Counted from the first letter of the stretch, positions 10,491-22,888 are shown. The stretch: 64,000 nucleotides of DNA from Pseudocercospora fijiensis CIRAD86 (GCF_000340215.1 NW_006921532.1:711844-775843), one strand, 5' to 3'. Made by a program: numbers and translations. The notes: generated from the sequence alone by a model not told the origin.

Positions 10491-10935
10491 ACAAGAGCCC
10501 ATCCAGCTCGCGGCGTGGTCCTGGTCCTGGAGAGGATGCGAATCGATGTTGGTTACGAGCACTTTCTTCGCGCCTTGTGGAGGACGAGCTTCCACGCAGC
10601 ACGGGAGTAGTCGGACAAGCTCATCATTTTCGGCAAGCTGCATGACGATGCGGCCTGCAGCGTGAACGGTCCGCACCCTTAGACGGCTGAAACACAGGTC
10701 TGATACTGGATGCGAACGTGTGCACTTCCTGTTGTGGGCCGTTCTGAGTGACAACAGTGGCTTTCCCAATAATGTCGACAATGCGAAATGCAATTCCAAT
10801 GACCAGGTACTGTCACTACTGCATCGCGTCGGAGGCTGCTTGCCTGAACCATGGCGATGATCGGGCCTAAAATCCCGGGGAAAGATTTTGCCGCGATTCT
10901 GCTATATGTGTCTTTGTAGACCGCGGAACTCATCC
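10491..10935 (-). pseudogene. Possible host gene remnant interrupted by the transposon
   Basis: Minus-strand coding-like blocks are seen: MSSAVYKDTYSRIAAK (start near 10931) and, after one or two possible introns, AAGRIVMQLAENDELVRLL and KKVLVTNIDSHPL. The second frame runs into the right end of the Harbinger element. If the element and one TAA are ignored, that frame stays open for about 12 more codons in the left flank and then stops. No family recognised. The exon structure is not resolved, so this may instead be chance. Confidence 0.25.
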
Positions 10936-10949
10936 TCCTTTGGGACACT

Positions 10950-11789
10950 CCGGACGAGCGATGAATTAATTTTGTATATACGATAGACTACGTCCCATTA
11001 TAACTATCACAGTAGTGAAGCTTATGCTCAAGAAACGACGGGAATGTGTGCTGACGTACTAAGCATCTCCGATGCAATCGTTCGTCAATCTGCAGCGATT
11101 TAGCTACCGTGATCCTGTAAGCTAGTGTATATGCCTTGTCAAGGAAATGCTCGACACTCCCATAGAGATTGAATGCGTTGGCCTTATTTAGAAGTCATGC
11201 ATTCGAGCCTCGGCAGCACGTCATCTGAGATCTCGATATGAGGCTGATAGCTGATCGTCAAAAGCACGCCGTTGGTTGTCAATCTTGCAGATGATTCCCC
11301 GTATCATCAGCCGCATGCAAAATTCTGCCAAGGTCTCTCAGAGCTCGCAGGTCGGCGTTCCTTTAGAGCTCCAGCGAGTCAGGCCAATGTCTCTTCCGAA
11401 ATGCCTCTTTCCTTCTGTGAAGTTGGATGGCACGGATTAATTCCAAATTTGCCTGGTCTCGCTCGTCAGAAAATGGCGATCGTAGCCAATTATTACAATG
11501 GTACGAAAGTGATCGTGGCCTCGGAAAGGAGATGGTGCGGCTCGGTGCAGCAGTGGTAAGGCTCCTCCGCCCTATTCGTAGCGATGCATGTGATCGCACG
11601 AGCTTATATACATTATCCTGATGCAGTCTAGACTGGTTAGCTCTGTGCACTGAAGAGGCCGAATGCGCGAGCCATCAAATCGGGGTGCTTTGCGTCTCTC
11701 CTCGGCTTGCCGTTGTTGGGCCGTTGCTCGGCTGGCGGGCCGGCACAGACGTCTAGGAGATGGAGGCGATTGTCCAAAGATTTTAGTGT
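10950..11789. other. Host-like intergenic sequence, no gene recognised
   Basis: Normal dinucleotide content. Overlapping ORFs of 60-95 codons on both strands (11272-11650) have no family motifs and conflict with each other. Nothing else stands out. Confidence 0.4.
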
Positions 11790-12889
11790 ACTACTCTTCT
11801 AGGCTATAGCCACTAAAGTTTGCTGACAGAGTCCCGATATAGTAGTATAACCTGTTCCGGATTAGAATAGCCTTGGCTAAGGTAACGATTAGGGTTAAGA
11901 AGGAGGGTATTCTTAGTATAACGGCTTGCCTAATTAGTCGACTAGTAGTCGACTAGATAGATAGGGGTTAATAGGGGTTAACTCTAATATTAATGCGTAT
12001 TGCTAGCACTATAGGCCTATATATAGTCGCTATTTTAACGACGTTACTATCGCTATATTATCTCTACCTCTTACTACTGCCGCTATATCTATTAGAAGTC
12101 CTTCTTTTACTATATATCTTACGTATAGCGTCGTCGTTATCTATCTAGTTAAACTAAGAAGCTGCTAATACCTCTAATCTAAGGTCTATAACTCGTAACG
12201 GCCGCTAAGGCGTTATAAGGTCGATAAAGGACGTATTCGCCGCTCTAGGCATATTAGCGCCTATTAAATCTACCTCTTTAACTAAGTCTATATCTATAGG
12301 CTATACCGACTGTATATCTAGTAACGACGCGCGGTCGCGTTTGTAAGGTAATAGACGGAAGGCTAGCGGCGGCTCGAAGTAAGAGTATATAAGCGACGAT
12401 AATAGAGCCTAATTAATACGCTATTATCGCTATAGCGGCCGCGCTATAGCTAGCGCTCGGAAGGTTATTATTATTGTCGACCGAGTTAGAGTCGTCGGCT
12501 ACGCTAAAAGGTATAAAGTCTACTACCGTAGCCGCTTACCTATAAAGGTAACCTTAGGGGCGCCGCTCTTATAGTAGTTAGCAATCGAGTAGTTAGTAAG
12601 GCTATATAGCGTATCCTTAACCTTGCGAAGGAAGCTACGTATATAGCTATCGCGTACTGCTAGATTAACGGTCTTATCGTCGCGAATACGATAGAAGTAT
12701 TAAAATAGGCCTTTAGTAGCCTCGTTATAGTATAACCTTAAATTACGAAGGTATAGGTCCCCTATAGTCTATAGCCTCCGCGTGTCTTCGTAGCCTTCTA
12801 GCTATAGTTAATTGCTGTCTCGCTACTTCTAATATAGACTTATCTTCGTAGAATTGAAGCCGGTATATTAATTAACGTATACCTATTAT
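11790..12889. other. MULE-side RIP-mutated sequence without recognisable coding
   Basis: CpA/TpG-poor sequence downstream of the transposase reading frame. It probably includes the 3' non-coding end of the MULE and perhaps older debris. No motif is readable in either strand. Confidence 0.35.
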
Positions 12890-13650
12890 TGCTAGAGTAT
12901 AAAGGGCGTAACAAATAGGTAGAACCTAAGGATATAGTAATAAGGCAAGTAGGTTTAAAACTATAGAAGGCAATTACAATAGGCAGGTTGTCTATTATTA
13001 TATATTACTATTCCGGGGTATATAGGCAGTCCTTTTGCCTTATATATATCTGCAATAGACAGTTGCTTTCTAACTAGGTCCTAAGCCGCTAAAGGTTGTA
13101 ATCTCTCGAAGAAAGGCATCTGTTTAATCTTCTAGTAGTTAGTAGATTTTCCGACCCTATATAGTTAGAGGTCTGCCTTATATAATGTTCGAGCGTTAAT
13201 TGTTATTAGCTCTACTATAGTACTATATATAGAAAGCTAGACTATCTCCTTCTTCTTATTATATTTAATAGCGTTGTAATAGCCTTCGAGAGGCGACGTT
13301 ATCTAGACCTATATAAGAAGAGGGCTTCCTAGCCGTACCTAAGTTGCCTATAAATAGGACTTCTCGCGCTAGTTATTAATAAGGTATTGCACCTGTTTAT
13401 CGGACCCCTTATCTCTTAATTCCTATACTATTTCGTCGATAGTATCAATAACTTCTACGTCGCTATAGGCGTAGTAAATCGCATAGGAGAATAGCCGCTA
13501 AACCTATAGATACTGCTTCTCGGGGAAGTGCCGTAGGAAGGTCTCTTTAGCGTATCGTTAATAGAGATACATTGTTATTGCCTTTTCTTTAAATGCTAGC
13601 CGGATAGCGCGTTGTTCTTAGGCCGAGTCGTTAGTTATAGCTACTATAGG
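12890..13650 (-). pseudogene. MULE transposase, C-terminal part
   Basis: Continues the same reading frame after the nested element: VAITNDSA (second catalytic Asp, equivalent to vTD.a.al..Ai), then AIRLAFKEKAITMYLY where the P.a.H.lC.wH segment lies in relatives, then FLRHFPEKQYL. Later ITSPLEGYYNAIKY matches the conserved S.vEg.n..iK motif. The join uses exactly one copy of ATAGG. Confidence 0.62.
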
Positions 13651-13996
13651 TGTTATAGATCTAATTAGTTAGAGTCCTTATATAATCTTAGAGCGACGCT
13701 AAGACTAGTAGGCTAAGCTGTCGCTCTATCTTACTAGGAGCGATAGGAGCGGTCGAGAGCGACAGCGTCGCTTACGTCGCTTACGACTACAGACAAGATA
13801 TCTCCTTTGTATTTAGGAACGCCGGAATGCCCTTATAGCTCGAGGCGTTCAACTTATATTACCTACTTACTAATTAGAATTACCTTTGTACTAATTATTC
13901 TATCTCTGCCTCCCGCTTGTGTTAGCCTCTCTAAAGAAGCCTCGGCTTATATGTAATAAGAAGTTACTTAACGATCTATCGCGAGTAACTATAACA
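13651..13996 (+). repeat. 5' LTR of Gypsy element 1
   Basis: Starts TGTTA and ends TAACA (inverted ends). 346 bp, co-linear with the 3' copy at 20203-20548. The differences I read are mainly C/T and G/A changes, as expected from RIP acting separately on each copy. Confidence 0.92.
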
Positions 13997-15100
13997 CTTT
14001 AAACGCCCTTAGGATAAGTGCCTTATTATAAGTCGGAAGGGGAACTCCTACCCCTAGCGAGATAGGCAGTACTCGACGTACTACCTCTAGTACTAGTAAT
14101 GTACTAGGAACCTATACCGGAAACGATTCTCTTAAGATCGGAAAGCTAGACTTTTATTACGGCGACCGAGACAAGTTCGATACCTAGGTTAGCTAGATAG
14201 ATATATATTTTATGTTTAACTAGGTTTAAGATAACTTAAAGCTAGTCTTCGCAACGACGTTTATACGAGGTAGGGCTTAGTATTAGGTTAAACTATTTCT
14301 TAGGACCTATCTAGATAGCAACGGGACCGACAATTCGAATAGAATCTTCGCAAGCTACGAAAATCTTAAGCGTGCGATAAAGAAGGTCTTTAGATCTTCT
14401 AACGAAGTTGCTACCGTAGTTAGGGTTATCTAACACTTAACTTAGAAGGGGTTATATGCCGATTACGCCGCTAAATTTTAGGAATACGCCTAACTTACGG
14501 ATTAGGACGACGAAGCTTTTATAACAATATATCGGCGAGGTCTTAAGAATAATATTAAAGACGAGCTTATACGCGATAGTAGAAAAATAGATAATATAGG
14601 AACATTAGTTAAGGTTACGATCGATCTCGACGATAGGCTCTACGAACGAGCTTTAGAACGACGTTACGATTCTAAGACTTCTAGAAAAGCTAGTTATACT
14701 CCTAGATACGATAATAGACGAAATTATAGTACCTACGATAAACTAAAGGGGAACAACTACTACGGTACGCAACTAATAGAGCTAGACGCTATCTAGAAGG
14801 GTCGAGTAATTAAAGGAAGAAAAGGCAAGAGTTCGCCTAAGAAAGCAGAAAGATTAACTTACTATACGTATAGCAAGGAAGGCTATATAGTACGGAACTG
14901 CCGCGGCAAGAATATAGTGCGACGCGAACAGTTTAATATAATGCAACGAAAGGACTCGGGCAGAGAAGGCTACCGAATAGTAGTAGAGCTATACTCTATT
15001 AATAACGCGCCGAAGACCTACGCAGAGGTCGTAAAGAAAGAGCTACGACAAATCTGTATAATAGCACGACGATAAGAACCTATATATAGAACCCTTTACT
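13997..15100 (+). pseudogene. gag of Gypsy element 1
   Basis: Reading through stops gives a helical capsid-like region and near 14850-14910 a zinc knuckle RLTYYTYSKEGYIVRNC. Restoring TAT to TGT at the Tyr positions would give the CX2CX4HX4C form. Role: particle protein and RNA binding. Inactive. Confidence 0.75.
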
Positions 15101-15439
15101 AGAGATTCTATTACGACGACTAATGCTAAATTTATTATTCTACTAAAGTAGAAGCAGGATTCTTCCCTTAGATTAGGCGACTCGTACGAGAAGATACGAA
15201 ATCCTAGTTAGAAGAAGAAACGATTAATAAATCTTGCTTAGATACCGACGATAAAGAAAACCGAGATCCGGAAGCTTTATTCCCTCCTAGGGAGGAGTTA
15301 GGAGCTATCCTAGAAATACCGGAGTCCCCTTAGCAAGAGGAGGAACAGTAAGAAGATTTAGAAGGAAGTCTAAATACCGAGGAAGAAACTACGAATAAAG
15401 AAAGTAAAGACGAATTCGGGATTAACGACGATACGATCC

Positions 15440-18400
15440 TTACGTTTATAATAGATATACCTATAGTAGCGCGAACAATCGCCTTGCATCTAGTACGCAA
15501 ATACGAGGAAATGTTTCTAAAGGTTAATAGACAACGGAAGGTCGATCCTATCTAATTTAATTATTTCTAGATAAGCTTACGGGCAAAATTCTAAAATCAC
15601 CCCCGGATACCTATAGACTATACGTACTATAACTTTATTACGGAGCGAGTACCGATAGGAAGTATAATTACGCCTTACGGATACGTCCTACCCGACGAAA
15701 GGACGATTATTACTTAAGATATACGTTAGACGGTCTAGCGATTAAATTAGCAATACTAAAAGGCTATAGTAGCGTAGGGACGGGATATATATAACGATAC
15801 CCTCGAGGAAAAATTATATACCGAAGAAGCACGAACGGTAGGACTACGGATCCGTAACTAGTTAGAATAACGTTAGGCTACTAATTAGTCGGGAAACGGA
15901 CTAACTCTCTAGATTAGAGCGTTCTAAGAGAGTTCCTTAATACCGAAAGCGCTTAAGTATTAATAGCAGTCTTCCGTATAAAAGTTATCGTTAACGGGCA
16001 CCCGACGAGTATATTAATAGATTCCGGAGCGAGCGGGAACTTTGCCTCCGAATTATTCGTTAAAAGCCGAGGGATCGCAACCCGAAGTAGAAGAGAAGGA
16101 GCGTATAAACTTATAGCAGTAGATAGGTTACCGCTACCTAGTATAGAACGAGAAACGATACCGTTACTACTAGCTATCTAATAGTACTACGAGGAGATTG
16201 TCTTAGATGTTACTAATATAGCTAGTTATAACATTGTATTAGGTATACCTTAGTTGAGAAAGTATAACCTAGTCGTAGACTAGAGAAAAGGAGTACTTAC
16301 ATTTAAGGAATACGACTATATAATCGGTATTTTACCTATATAGCGGTAGCGTTCGTAGGCAGATAAGATTAACAAACGTAGGGCGACTCGTAAGACGTTT
16401 GCGTCGACAGGAATTATAGAGAACCGTATTCAACCCGGATCGATACTACCGTTAGGTTAGGAGGGTCGTAATAATAATTACGGGAAGGATAGAAGTTATA
16501 CGCTATCGAAGAATAAAACTAGAATCTCGGACCTAGACATTCCTAAAGAGTATAGTAAGTAGAAACGACTCTTTAAAGAGGAGAGAGGCAAGGCAGCCTT
16601 ACCTAAACACTAACTATAGGATTATAAGATACACTTATAGCCTAGGAAAGAGCCTCTATAGGGACCCTTATACGCAATGTTTAAGAAAGAGCTTAAAACC
16701 CTAGACAAGTAGCTAAAAGAGAAATTAGAAAAAGGCTAGATACGGAAGTCGATATCCTCGGCAGCCTTACTAGTAATGTTCGTTCCGAAAGCCGGATTAG
16801 ACGAAGGACGGCTAGTAGTCGATTTTAGACGACTTAACGATATTATAATTAAGAATCGGTACCTACTACCGAACATCGAAGAAATGTAAGACCGATTAAC
16901 TAGATTAGACTAGTATACGAAGATTAACCTACGCGATGCGTTTTACGCAATACGTATAGTAGCTAGATACGAATAGATAATAGCATTCCGAACAAGATAT
17001 AGGCTTTACGAATTCTTAGTTATGCCTATAGGACTTACAAATGCCCTAGCGTTATATTAAGACCTTGTAAACGAAGTCCTCCGAGACCTTCTAGATGTAT
17101 ACGTTATCGCATATATAGACGATATCTTAGTCTATACTAAGGGAGCTCTCGCGGACTATATACGAATAGTGCAGGACGTCTTTAAACGATTTACTTAAGT
17201 AGGATTTAAGACTATACCTAAGAAATACGAATTCTATAAGAAGGAAGTTAAGTTCCTAGGATTTATTATTAGCACTATAGGAATCCGGATCGATCTAGAA
17301 AAAACCAAGTTAATACAGGAATAGCTAACGCCTATATACGTTAAAGACGTACAATCATTCCTAGGATTAGCTAACTATAATAGAAAATTCATCGAGGGCT
17401 ACTCTAAGATAGCGGCACCCCTTACGGAGCTTATAAAGAAAGACAAGCAATAGAACTAGAGCACGAAGGAAGACGAAGCGTTTAGGTAGCTAAAGAAGCA
17501 ATGCGTTTCTACGCTAACGCTACGATTATTCGATAGGAGTAAGGCGGTCTAGATAGAAACAGACGCGTCGGATAGGGCTATAGGAGCATACCTTATATAG
17601 GAGCATAACGGGAAACGATACCCGGTAGCCTATTACTCGAGAAAGATATTACCCGCGGAATAGAACTACGATATCTATAATAAGGAGCTACTTGTAATAG
17701 TTGCATTACTATAATACTAGCGAGTATACGCGGAAGGAGTACTAAGTCTTACGATTCTTTCTAATTATAAGAATCTAACTTACTTTACTACGACTAAAGT
17801 ACTAACCCGAAGACAGGCCCGCTAGTCGGAGCTACTAGGATAGTATAAGTTCGAAATCCGCTATACCCTAGGACGCGAGAACGGACGAGCCGACGTACTA
17901 AGCCGCCGTAGCGACTATATAGAGGGTTACGAACTAGTATAGCAGCAGATATTAAAAGCAAACTAAGACGGAAGCCTAAGTGCTAATACAAAAGAATTCA
18001 ACTATATTATACGAGTTCTTTAGGATATAGAAGAACAGTTTCTAATCGAACATAGGAAATACTAAGTACCTAAGGAACGAGTTATAGAGTATATACGACA
18101 ACACTACGACGGACTAGAAAATAGATACCCTAGAGTTTTAAAAACAATAGAACTAGTTAAGCGAAGCTTCGGATTCCTATATATACGATAACGAGTTCTA
18201 GAATATATTAAGAAATGTCTATAATGTTAGCGTAACAAGGCTAATAGATACGCTAGATATAGATATATCTAATTTAGGACGCTACTAGATAAACTATAGG
18301 ACGAAGTTATAATAGACTTTATTACGAAACTACCGAAGTCTAAGGATCCGGTTATAGGACATAGCTACGATATAATACTTATTATAGTCGATAAGCTTAC

Positions 18401-19340
18401 GAAATATATATACTTCATTCCTACTAACGAAGCAAGTACGGTAGAGCAACTCGGATACCTCGTACTAGATAGACTTATACGATACTACGGATTTCTAAGG
18501 ACCTATATTACGGATAGAGACAAGCTCTTTATATTAAACTACTAGAAGACGCTTACAGCGACACTTGGAATTAAGTATAAGCTATTAACGGTATACTATC
18601 TATAGACAGACGGCTAAACGGAAGTTAAGAATTAGGCCTTAGAGGTATACTTACAGCACTACGTTAATTACGCACAAAACAATTAGGCATCGCTATTACC
18701 TATAGTACAACTTGCACTAAACAACTAACAATCTAAGACTACGAAAGAGACACTATTCTTCGCTAATTTTAGGAAACATCCGCAGCTGTTCGGGGAACAG
18801 TATTTATAGTATCTATACGCGGATAAAGCGATAGTCGCTTTAGAAGACTTAAAGTAGGTATATAAAGAATTGCAAAGGGCAATTGCCGAGTCTTAAGAAA
18901 AGATTACGGGACTATATAATGCTAAACGAAAAATGGCACCTTAGCTAAAAAAGGGGGATAAGGTCTACCTCCTAACAAAGAATCTGAAAACCCGGAGATC
19001 GACTAAGAAACTAGACTACGTTAAAGTCGGGCTATTTTTAATTAATAAGCCTAAAGGACTAGTTAATTACCGACTTAAACTACCGGACGACGCGAAAATC
19101 TACTTAGTATTCTATATCTCTATACTAGAACCTACAGACGCCGAAACACCGTATTAAGAAACATTTCACTTCTAACCTAAGGAAGAAAATAAGTTTAAAG
19201 TCGAGGAAATCCTAGATTAGCAAGGTTAGAAATACCTTATTAAATAGAAAGGATACCTATATTTAGAAAACACTTAGGAACTAAAAGAAAACCTACAGAA
19301 CTGTTAGTAGATAATTAAAAAATATTAAAACTAGACAAAA
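15440..19340 (+). pseudogene. pol of Gypsy element 1: PR-RT-RH-IN-chromodomain
   Basis: Domains in order. Aspartic protease LIDSGASGNFASE (about 16015). Reverse transcriptase with VVDFRRLND (16805), LRDAFYAIRI (16930), VMPIGLTNA (17020) and the catalytic YIDDILVYT (17111). RNase H with ETDASDRAIGAYL (17560) and a late NGRADVLSRR (17885). Integrase with a partly readable zinc-binding N-terminus (18080-18240), DFITKLPKSKD (18315), ITDRDKLF (18510) and the Glu in TEVKN (18620). Chromodomain-like end KFKVEEILD then KGYLYLENT (about 19195-19270). Frames shift or stop many times, so no product is expected. Confidence 0.88.
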
Positions 19341-19629
19341 AAGAAATAACTAGTATAGGAATTAAACCTACGACCTCTTAGACCCTATCGATTATAGCGC
19401 CTTAGAGTTCTTAACGACTTAGGGCAGTATAGCTCGAGGAGCGGGGACTCTAATAGCATACCTAGCAACTATGTCTTTTATAGCTAAGAATTATACTACT
19501 AGACTAACTAGCTAGAAGATAAAATAGATAGGAAACATTAAAAATATATACCTTTAGGATACTAGACTCTCGGCACTTCTACTAGGGATTTTAGAGACAG
19601 GCTAGGATGTCCTATCTAGACGACTCTAG

Positions 19630-20150
19630 TTATAAGGCGACATCTATAATCGGCTATCTAAGGGAAACGGCTCGTTAGCAGGCAACGAGAATATTATCGG
19701 CTCTATAGGCGAAGAGCCTAGCTCTCTTTCGAGCTCCTCCGCCTATTAAATAGAGGCTTCCTCTACCTTAAGAGCTTGTATCTCCCGATCCTCCTTTATA
19801 CGTAGCGACTTACGTAAGCGACGGACCTTTGCGCGATACTCGAAAAGCTTCCGCGTAAGGAGGTCCTCCTCCTCTTCGGCCGCTTCGAGATCTTTAGCTA
19901 TCTTTAGGCGCGCCTTCCGGATTTTTTTATACTCTATACGAGTAACTTGTATATTATAGGACTAGCCGTATAGGGCGCACTCGGAGTAGCGACTAGAACG
20001 AAGATCGACTTTATAGGGTTTACCGGCCTATTCGTAATAAAAGTAGCGGATTAGTATTTCGAGGCAGTCGGCGAGGATATTATTTACGATATTTTCCTTA
20101 CGCTAGCGAGAAGACAAATCCTTAGATAACTTTAGTATAACAAAGAAGTT
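19630..20150 (-). pseudogene. Antisense coiled-coil ORF between pol and 3' LTR
   Basis: The minus strand reads over about 150 codons with only a few TAG/TAA codons. It runs from KENIVNNILADCLEILIRYF and YSECALYG, to a long charged coiled coil (IEYKKIRKARLKIAKDLEAA, then LLTRKLFEYRAKVRRLRKSL), then an acidic EELERELGSS tail. Heptad-like Leu/Ile spacing and Glu/Lys alternation argue for real past coding. Some fungal Gypsy elements are recalled to carry an antisense ORF coding a coiled-coil protein of unknown role; this match is from memory. It overlaps no sense domain. Its function could concern the element's own regulation, but nothing here proves that. Confidence 0.5.
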
Positions 20151-20202
20151 AGAATTAGAAAGTCCCGGAATAAGGGACTATTCCGCTTAAGGAGGGGGAT
20201 AG

Positions 20203-20548
20203 TATTACGGATCTAATTAGTTAGAGTCCTTATATAATCTTAGAGCGACGCTAAGACTAGTAGGCTAAGCTGTCGCTCTATCTTACTAGGAGCGATAGGA
20301 GCGGTCGAGAGCGATAGCGTCGCTTACGTCGCTTACGACTATAGACAAGATATCTCCTTTGTATTTAGGAACGCCGGAATGCCCTTATAGCTCGAGGCGT
20401 TTAACTTATATTACCTACTTACTAATTGGAATTACCTTTATACTAATTATTCTATCTCTACCTCCTACTTATATTAGCCTCTCTAAAGAAGCCTCGGCTT
20501 GTACGTAATAAGAAGTTACTTAACGATCTGTCGCGAGTAACCGTAACA
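20203..20548 (+). repeat. 3' LTR of Gypsy element 1
   Basis: Same length as the 5' LTR. Its first bases are TATTA in place of TGTTA, a RIP-type change at the terminus itself. Preceded by the purine-rich tract AAGGAGGGGGATAG (about 20189-20202), the likely polypurine primer. Confidence 0.92.
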
Positions 20549-21780
20549 ATAGGCTTCTAGCTAGGTGCCTATTTCTTTAATACTCGAAGCCTAGATTCGA
20601 TTAGCTTTGCTCGCTAGCTTTATAGCAATATATGCCCCCCTAGTATCTAGGAGCCGAAGGCATTACGGATATAGACTATAAATAGGTAGAAGTTATTATC
20701 GGACGTTTTGTAGGTCGTATCGAAGAGAAATAACTATATATAAACGGTTAGTTGTTGCTATCGAAATTTGTATATTAGGAAGAAAGTCGGAAAGCTAATG
20801 CCTAAGGCACTAATAGCTAGGAAATAGGGACCGGAAATAGGAACCTACATCTCTAGTAATACTACTATTTAGCAACTTACGCTACTAGTCGGCCTGCTAT
20901 ATAACACCCTTATACTAGAATGCCTCTATACGGACAGAGAGAGCCTTATAGGAAAGTCCTACGCCTATTATATCGTCTATAAGAGGGCCGAGATAATAAT
21001 TAAGGTTGTCTAGCTATAATCGAATATTACCCTTCTTAGTTAGGGACACCCTCTTTACATTCTTCTTTATAGACTACTTTATAATACCTTTCTTTGCATA
21101 GTGCGCTCTAATAATAGCAAGACGACCTGCATTAGTACCCTCCTTTAGTAGGTAGAATATATAAGCCGTTTTATAGTTATACTAATCTATTAGGTACTCG
21201 ATAACAACCCGGAGGCTATTACTAGAAGCCCTTATATCCTATGCCTAGTTAGCTTCGTAATACGACTTAATCTACTATATTAACCTTACTATATAGTCTA
21301 TCGTATAACTATAAATATTGTTATTACTATACGCCGAATCGCGGCCTCCTCGAGCGATCTTATAGCTACGAGGCTCCTTATCCGCCTTCCGATCGAATAC
21401 CGCGATTATAGCTATCGACGCGTCGTATAGGTCCTTATAAAACTCTAGTACTCTACCTTATAGATACTAATACCTAGCTCTCGACTACGATTAAAGTTAC
21501 GCCGATAACGATAGTAGTATATCGTCCGCTACGACAACCTATTCTTATAACGAGCGCCCTCGTATTTCTCCTAGAAGTTAGTTATAAAGGGCTATATCTA
21601 TTTAAACTATTCCTTCGGTATAAAGGAGCCTTAGGTTAACGGACTAAATAGCGAATAGCGTAGTTAATAGGTTATAGAAATAGGGATAAGATAAGCTATA
21701 TTAAAGAGCTAGATTAAATAAGTTAATAAGTATTATAGTAATAATAGATAGCTATAGCGACTTTAGTAATACCTCCTATA
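20549..21780 (-). pseudogene. MULE transposase, N-terminal part and start of catalytic core
   Basis: Minus-strand reading through stops. The last part, just before the insertion point, has LFLFDTTYKTSDNNF, then hydrophobic LFIVYIRNAFG and KPIV. This matches the MULE transposase start of core (fD.TYkTN followed by pLl.ivg.n). The first catalytic Asp is the one in FDTTY. Upstream is a basic region with repeated Arg/Tyr and a helical segment (RVSLTKKGNIRL) that may be the DNA-binding part. Stops again lie at expected Trp/Gln positions. Confidence 0.65.
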
Positions 21781-21986
21781 TAGAAAATGGGCCCTATACT
21801 ATTAGGTTTCGACGATATAAAGTCAGAGACCCTAGCATCCGCGGAATGCCTGTTTTGGCTAGCAATATCAACACTTCTCAGATCCGGTTATCTACGAAGG
21901 AATGCCTCGGAAATTATATATGGGGCTGATCGGCCGGGCACTAAAATCTTCTAACAACTGCTTATAATTCGTCTGGGTCGAGCAGC

Positions 21987-22028
21987 CTGGCACTGGCACT
22001 GGCACTGGCACTGGCACTGGCACTGGCA
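21987..22028. repeat. (CTGGCA)7 hexanucleotide repeat
   Basis: Seven uninterrupted copies of a 6-bp unit, just outside the right end of the MULE block. Confidence 0.9.
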
Positions 22029-22527
22029 CACAGCATCATCTGGCCAGAAATGTCCGGCAGACGGCGGGCAGATGTCGGTAGATGGGTAGGTAGACACAGA
22101 GTGGCTCGCGCGTGTGAGAATGTACATAGGCAGCGGCGCAAGTGCGGAAGAGATGCAAGTCGCGAGTCGGAAATGTGTGAGCAGTGACGTCCACAGACCG
22201 CGCTTGCGCCGTTTCGGGAAAGTGCGCTGGAGTGGGGGGAAGGCAGAGGCGATTGGCCGGCGATACGCTCATCATCATCGTGCTGCAACTCGCGGTGACA
22301 TCAGACGGGAATAGAATATCGATGCGGCGCGTCTTTCGATGCAGCTCGCAGCCTGGTCGTGTCGTCTTATCTCATCCGCCGTGACCATGTCGCGGGCGGC
22401 GGCAATGCACTCCCAGACCTGATCTGCATGCAGCTAAGCGACGTCGACACGGCCACGGCCACGGCCATCGATGACATGTCTTTCTGCGCCAGCGCAATAA
22501 TCCATCCAGACACCACCACTGACCATG

Positions 22528-22551
22528 CACGCCCACGCCCACGCCCACGCC
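22528..22551. repeat. (CACGCC)4 repeat
   Basis: Four copies in tandem. A shorter run of CGGCCA lies nearby at about 22450. Confidence 0.8.
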
Positions 22552-22888
22552 CACGACCACATCTCCCTCCCTCCTCTACTTTCGCCTCCGAACACCCTAC
22601 TTTGCCCCTCCAATCCCAATCGCTGCCACAGCACGCGACACCAACTGCTCTTGCCAGCCCTGCGCTGTTGAGCCGCTTCATCTTTGACACATCATTTTCC
22701 CTTTGACCTCATCTGCACCTCGCCCTCCTTCCACCCCCCCCCCTTGCACCCTGGTGCTCTTCAAAATTGCTCGTGCCCATCCAGAGCGCTGGCGTTCTCT
22801 CTTCCCAGCACGCTAATGATTTCTTCCAATGTCCTCGTCGCGCGACAACACATCAAGCAATGAGACCGGAGCAGGAAGGTGAGTGGCA

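Larger units (their letters stand above)
13651..20548 (+). mobile_element. Ty3/Gypsy LTR retrotransposon (chromovirus), RIP-mutated
   Basis: 6,898 bp with two 346-bp LTRs and a perfect 5-bp target duplication ATAGG (13646-13650 and 20549-20553). The order gag, protease, reverse transcriptase, RNase H, integrase, chromodomain is the Ty3/Gypsy chromovirus layout. All frames are broken by TAA/TAG at Gln/Trp positions. Inserted in a MULE transposase gene. An extra antisense ORF lies between pol and the 3' LTR. Confidence 0.93.
11790..21830 (-). mobile_element. Mutator-like (MULE) element relic, split by a Gypsy element
   Basis: A RIP-type block bounded by normal sequence. A minus-strand MULE transposase reading is present on both sides of the nested 13651-20548 element. 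The ends are set by the composition change only; I found no convincing terminal inverted repeats or target duplication, so the limits may be off by tens of bases or include other debris. Without the insertion and one ATAGG the block is about 3.1 kb, a reasonable MULE length. Confidence 0.55.
21836..22888. other. Host intergenic region rich in simple repeats
   Basis: Normal composition. Contains several hexamer runs and a pyrimidine-rich stretch before the next gene (22,560-22,760), which probably includes its promoter and leader. ORFs here are low-complexity products of the repeats on both strands and are not called. Confidence 0.45.

Noticed and set aside
11790..21830. MULE terminal inverted repeats
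   Set aside because: I compared the two composition edges and found no convincing match. The edges remain approximate.
22883..22888. GTG start for the transcription-factor-like gene
   Set aside because: Nuclear fungal genes start at ATG; the next in-frame ATG at 22889 is used.
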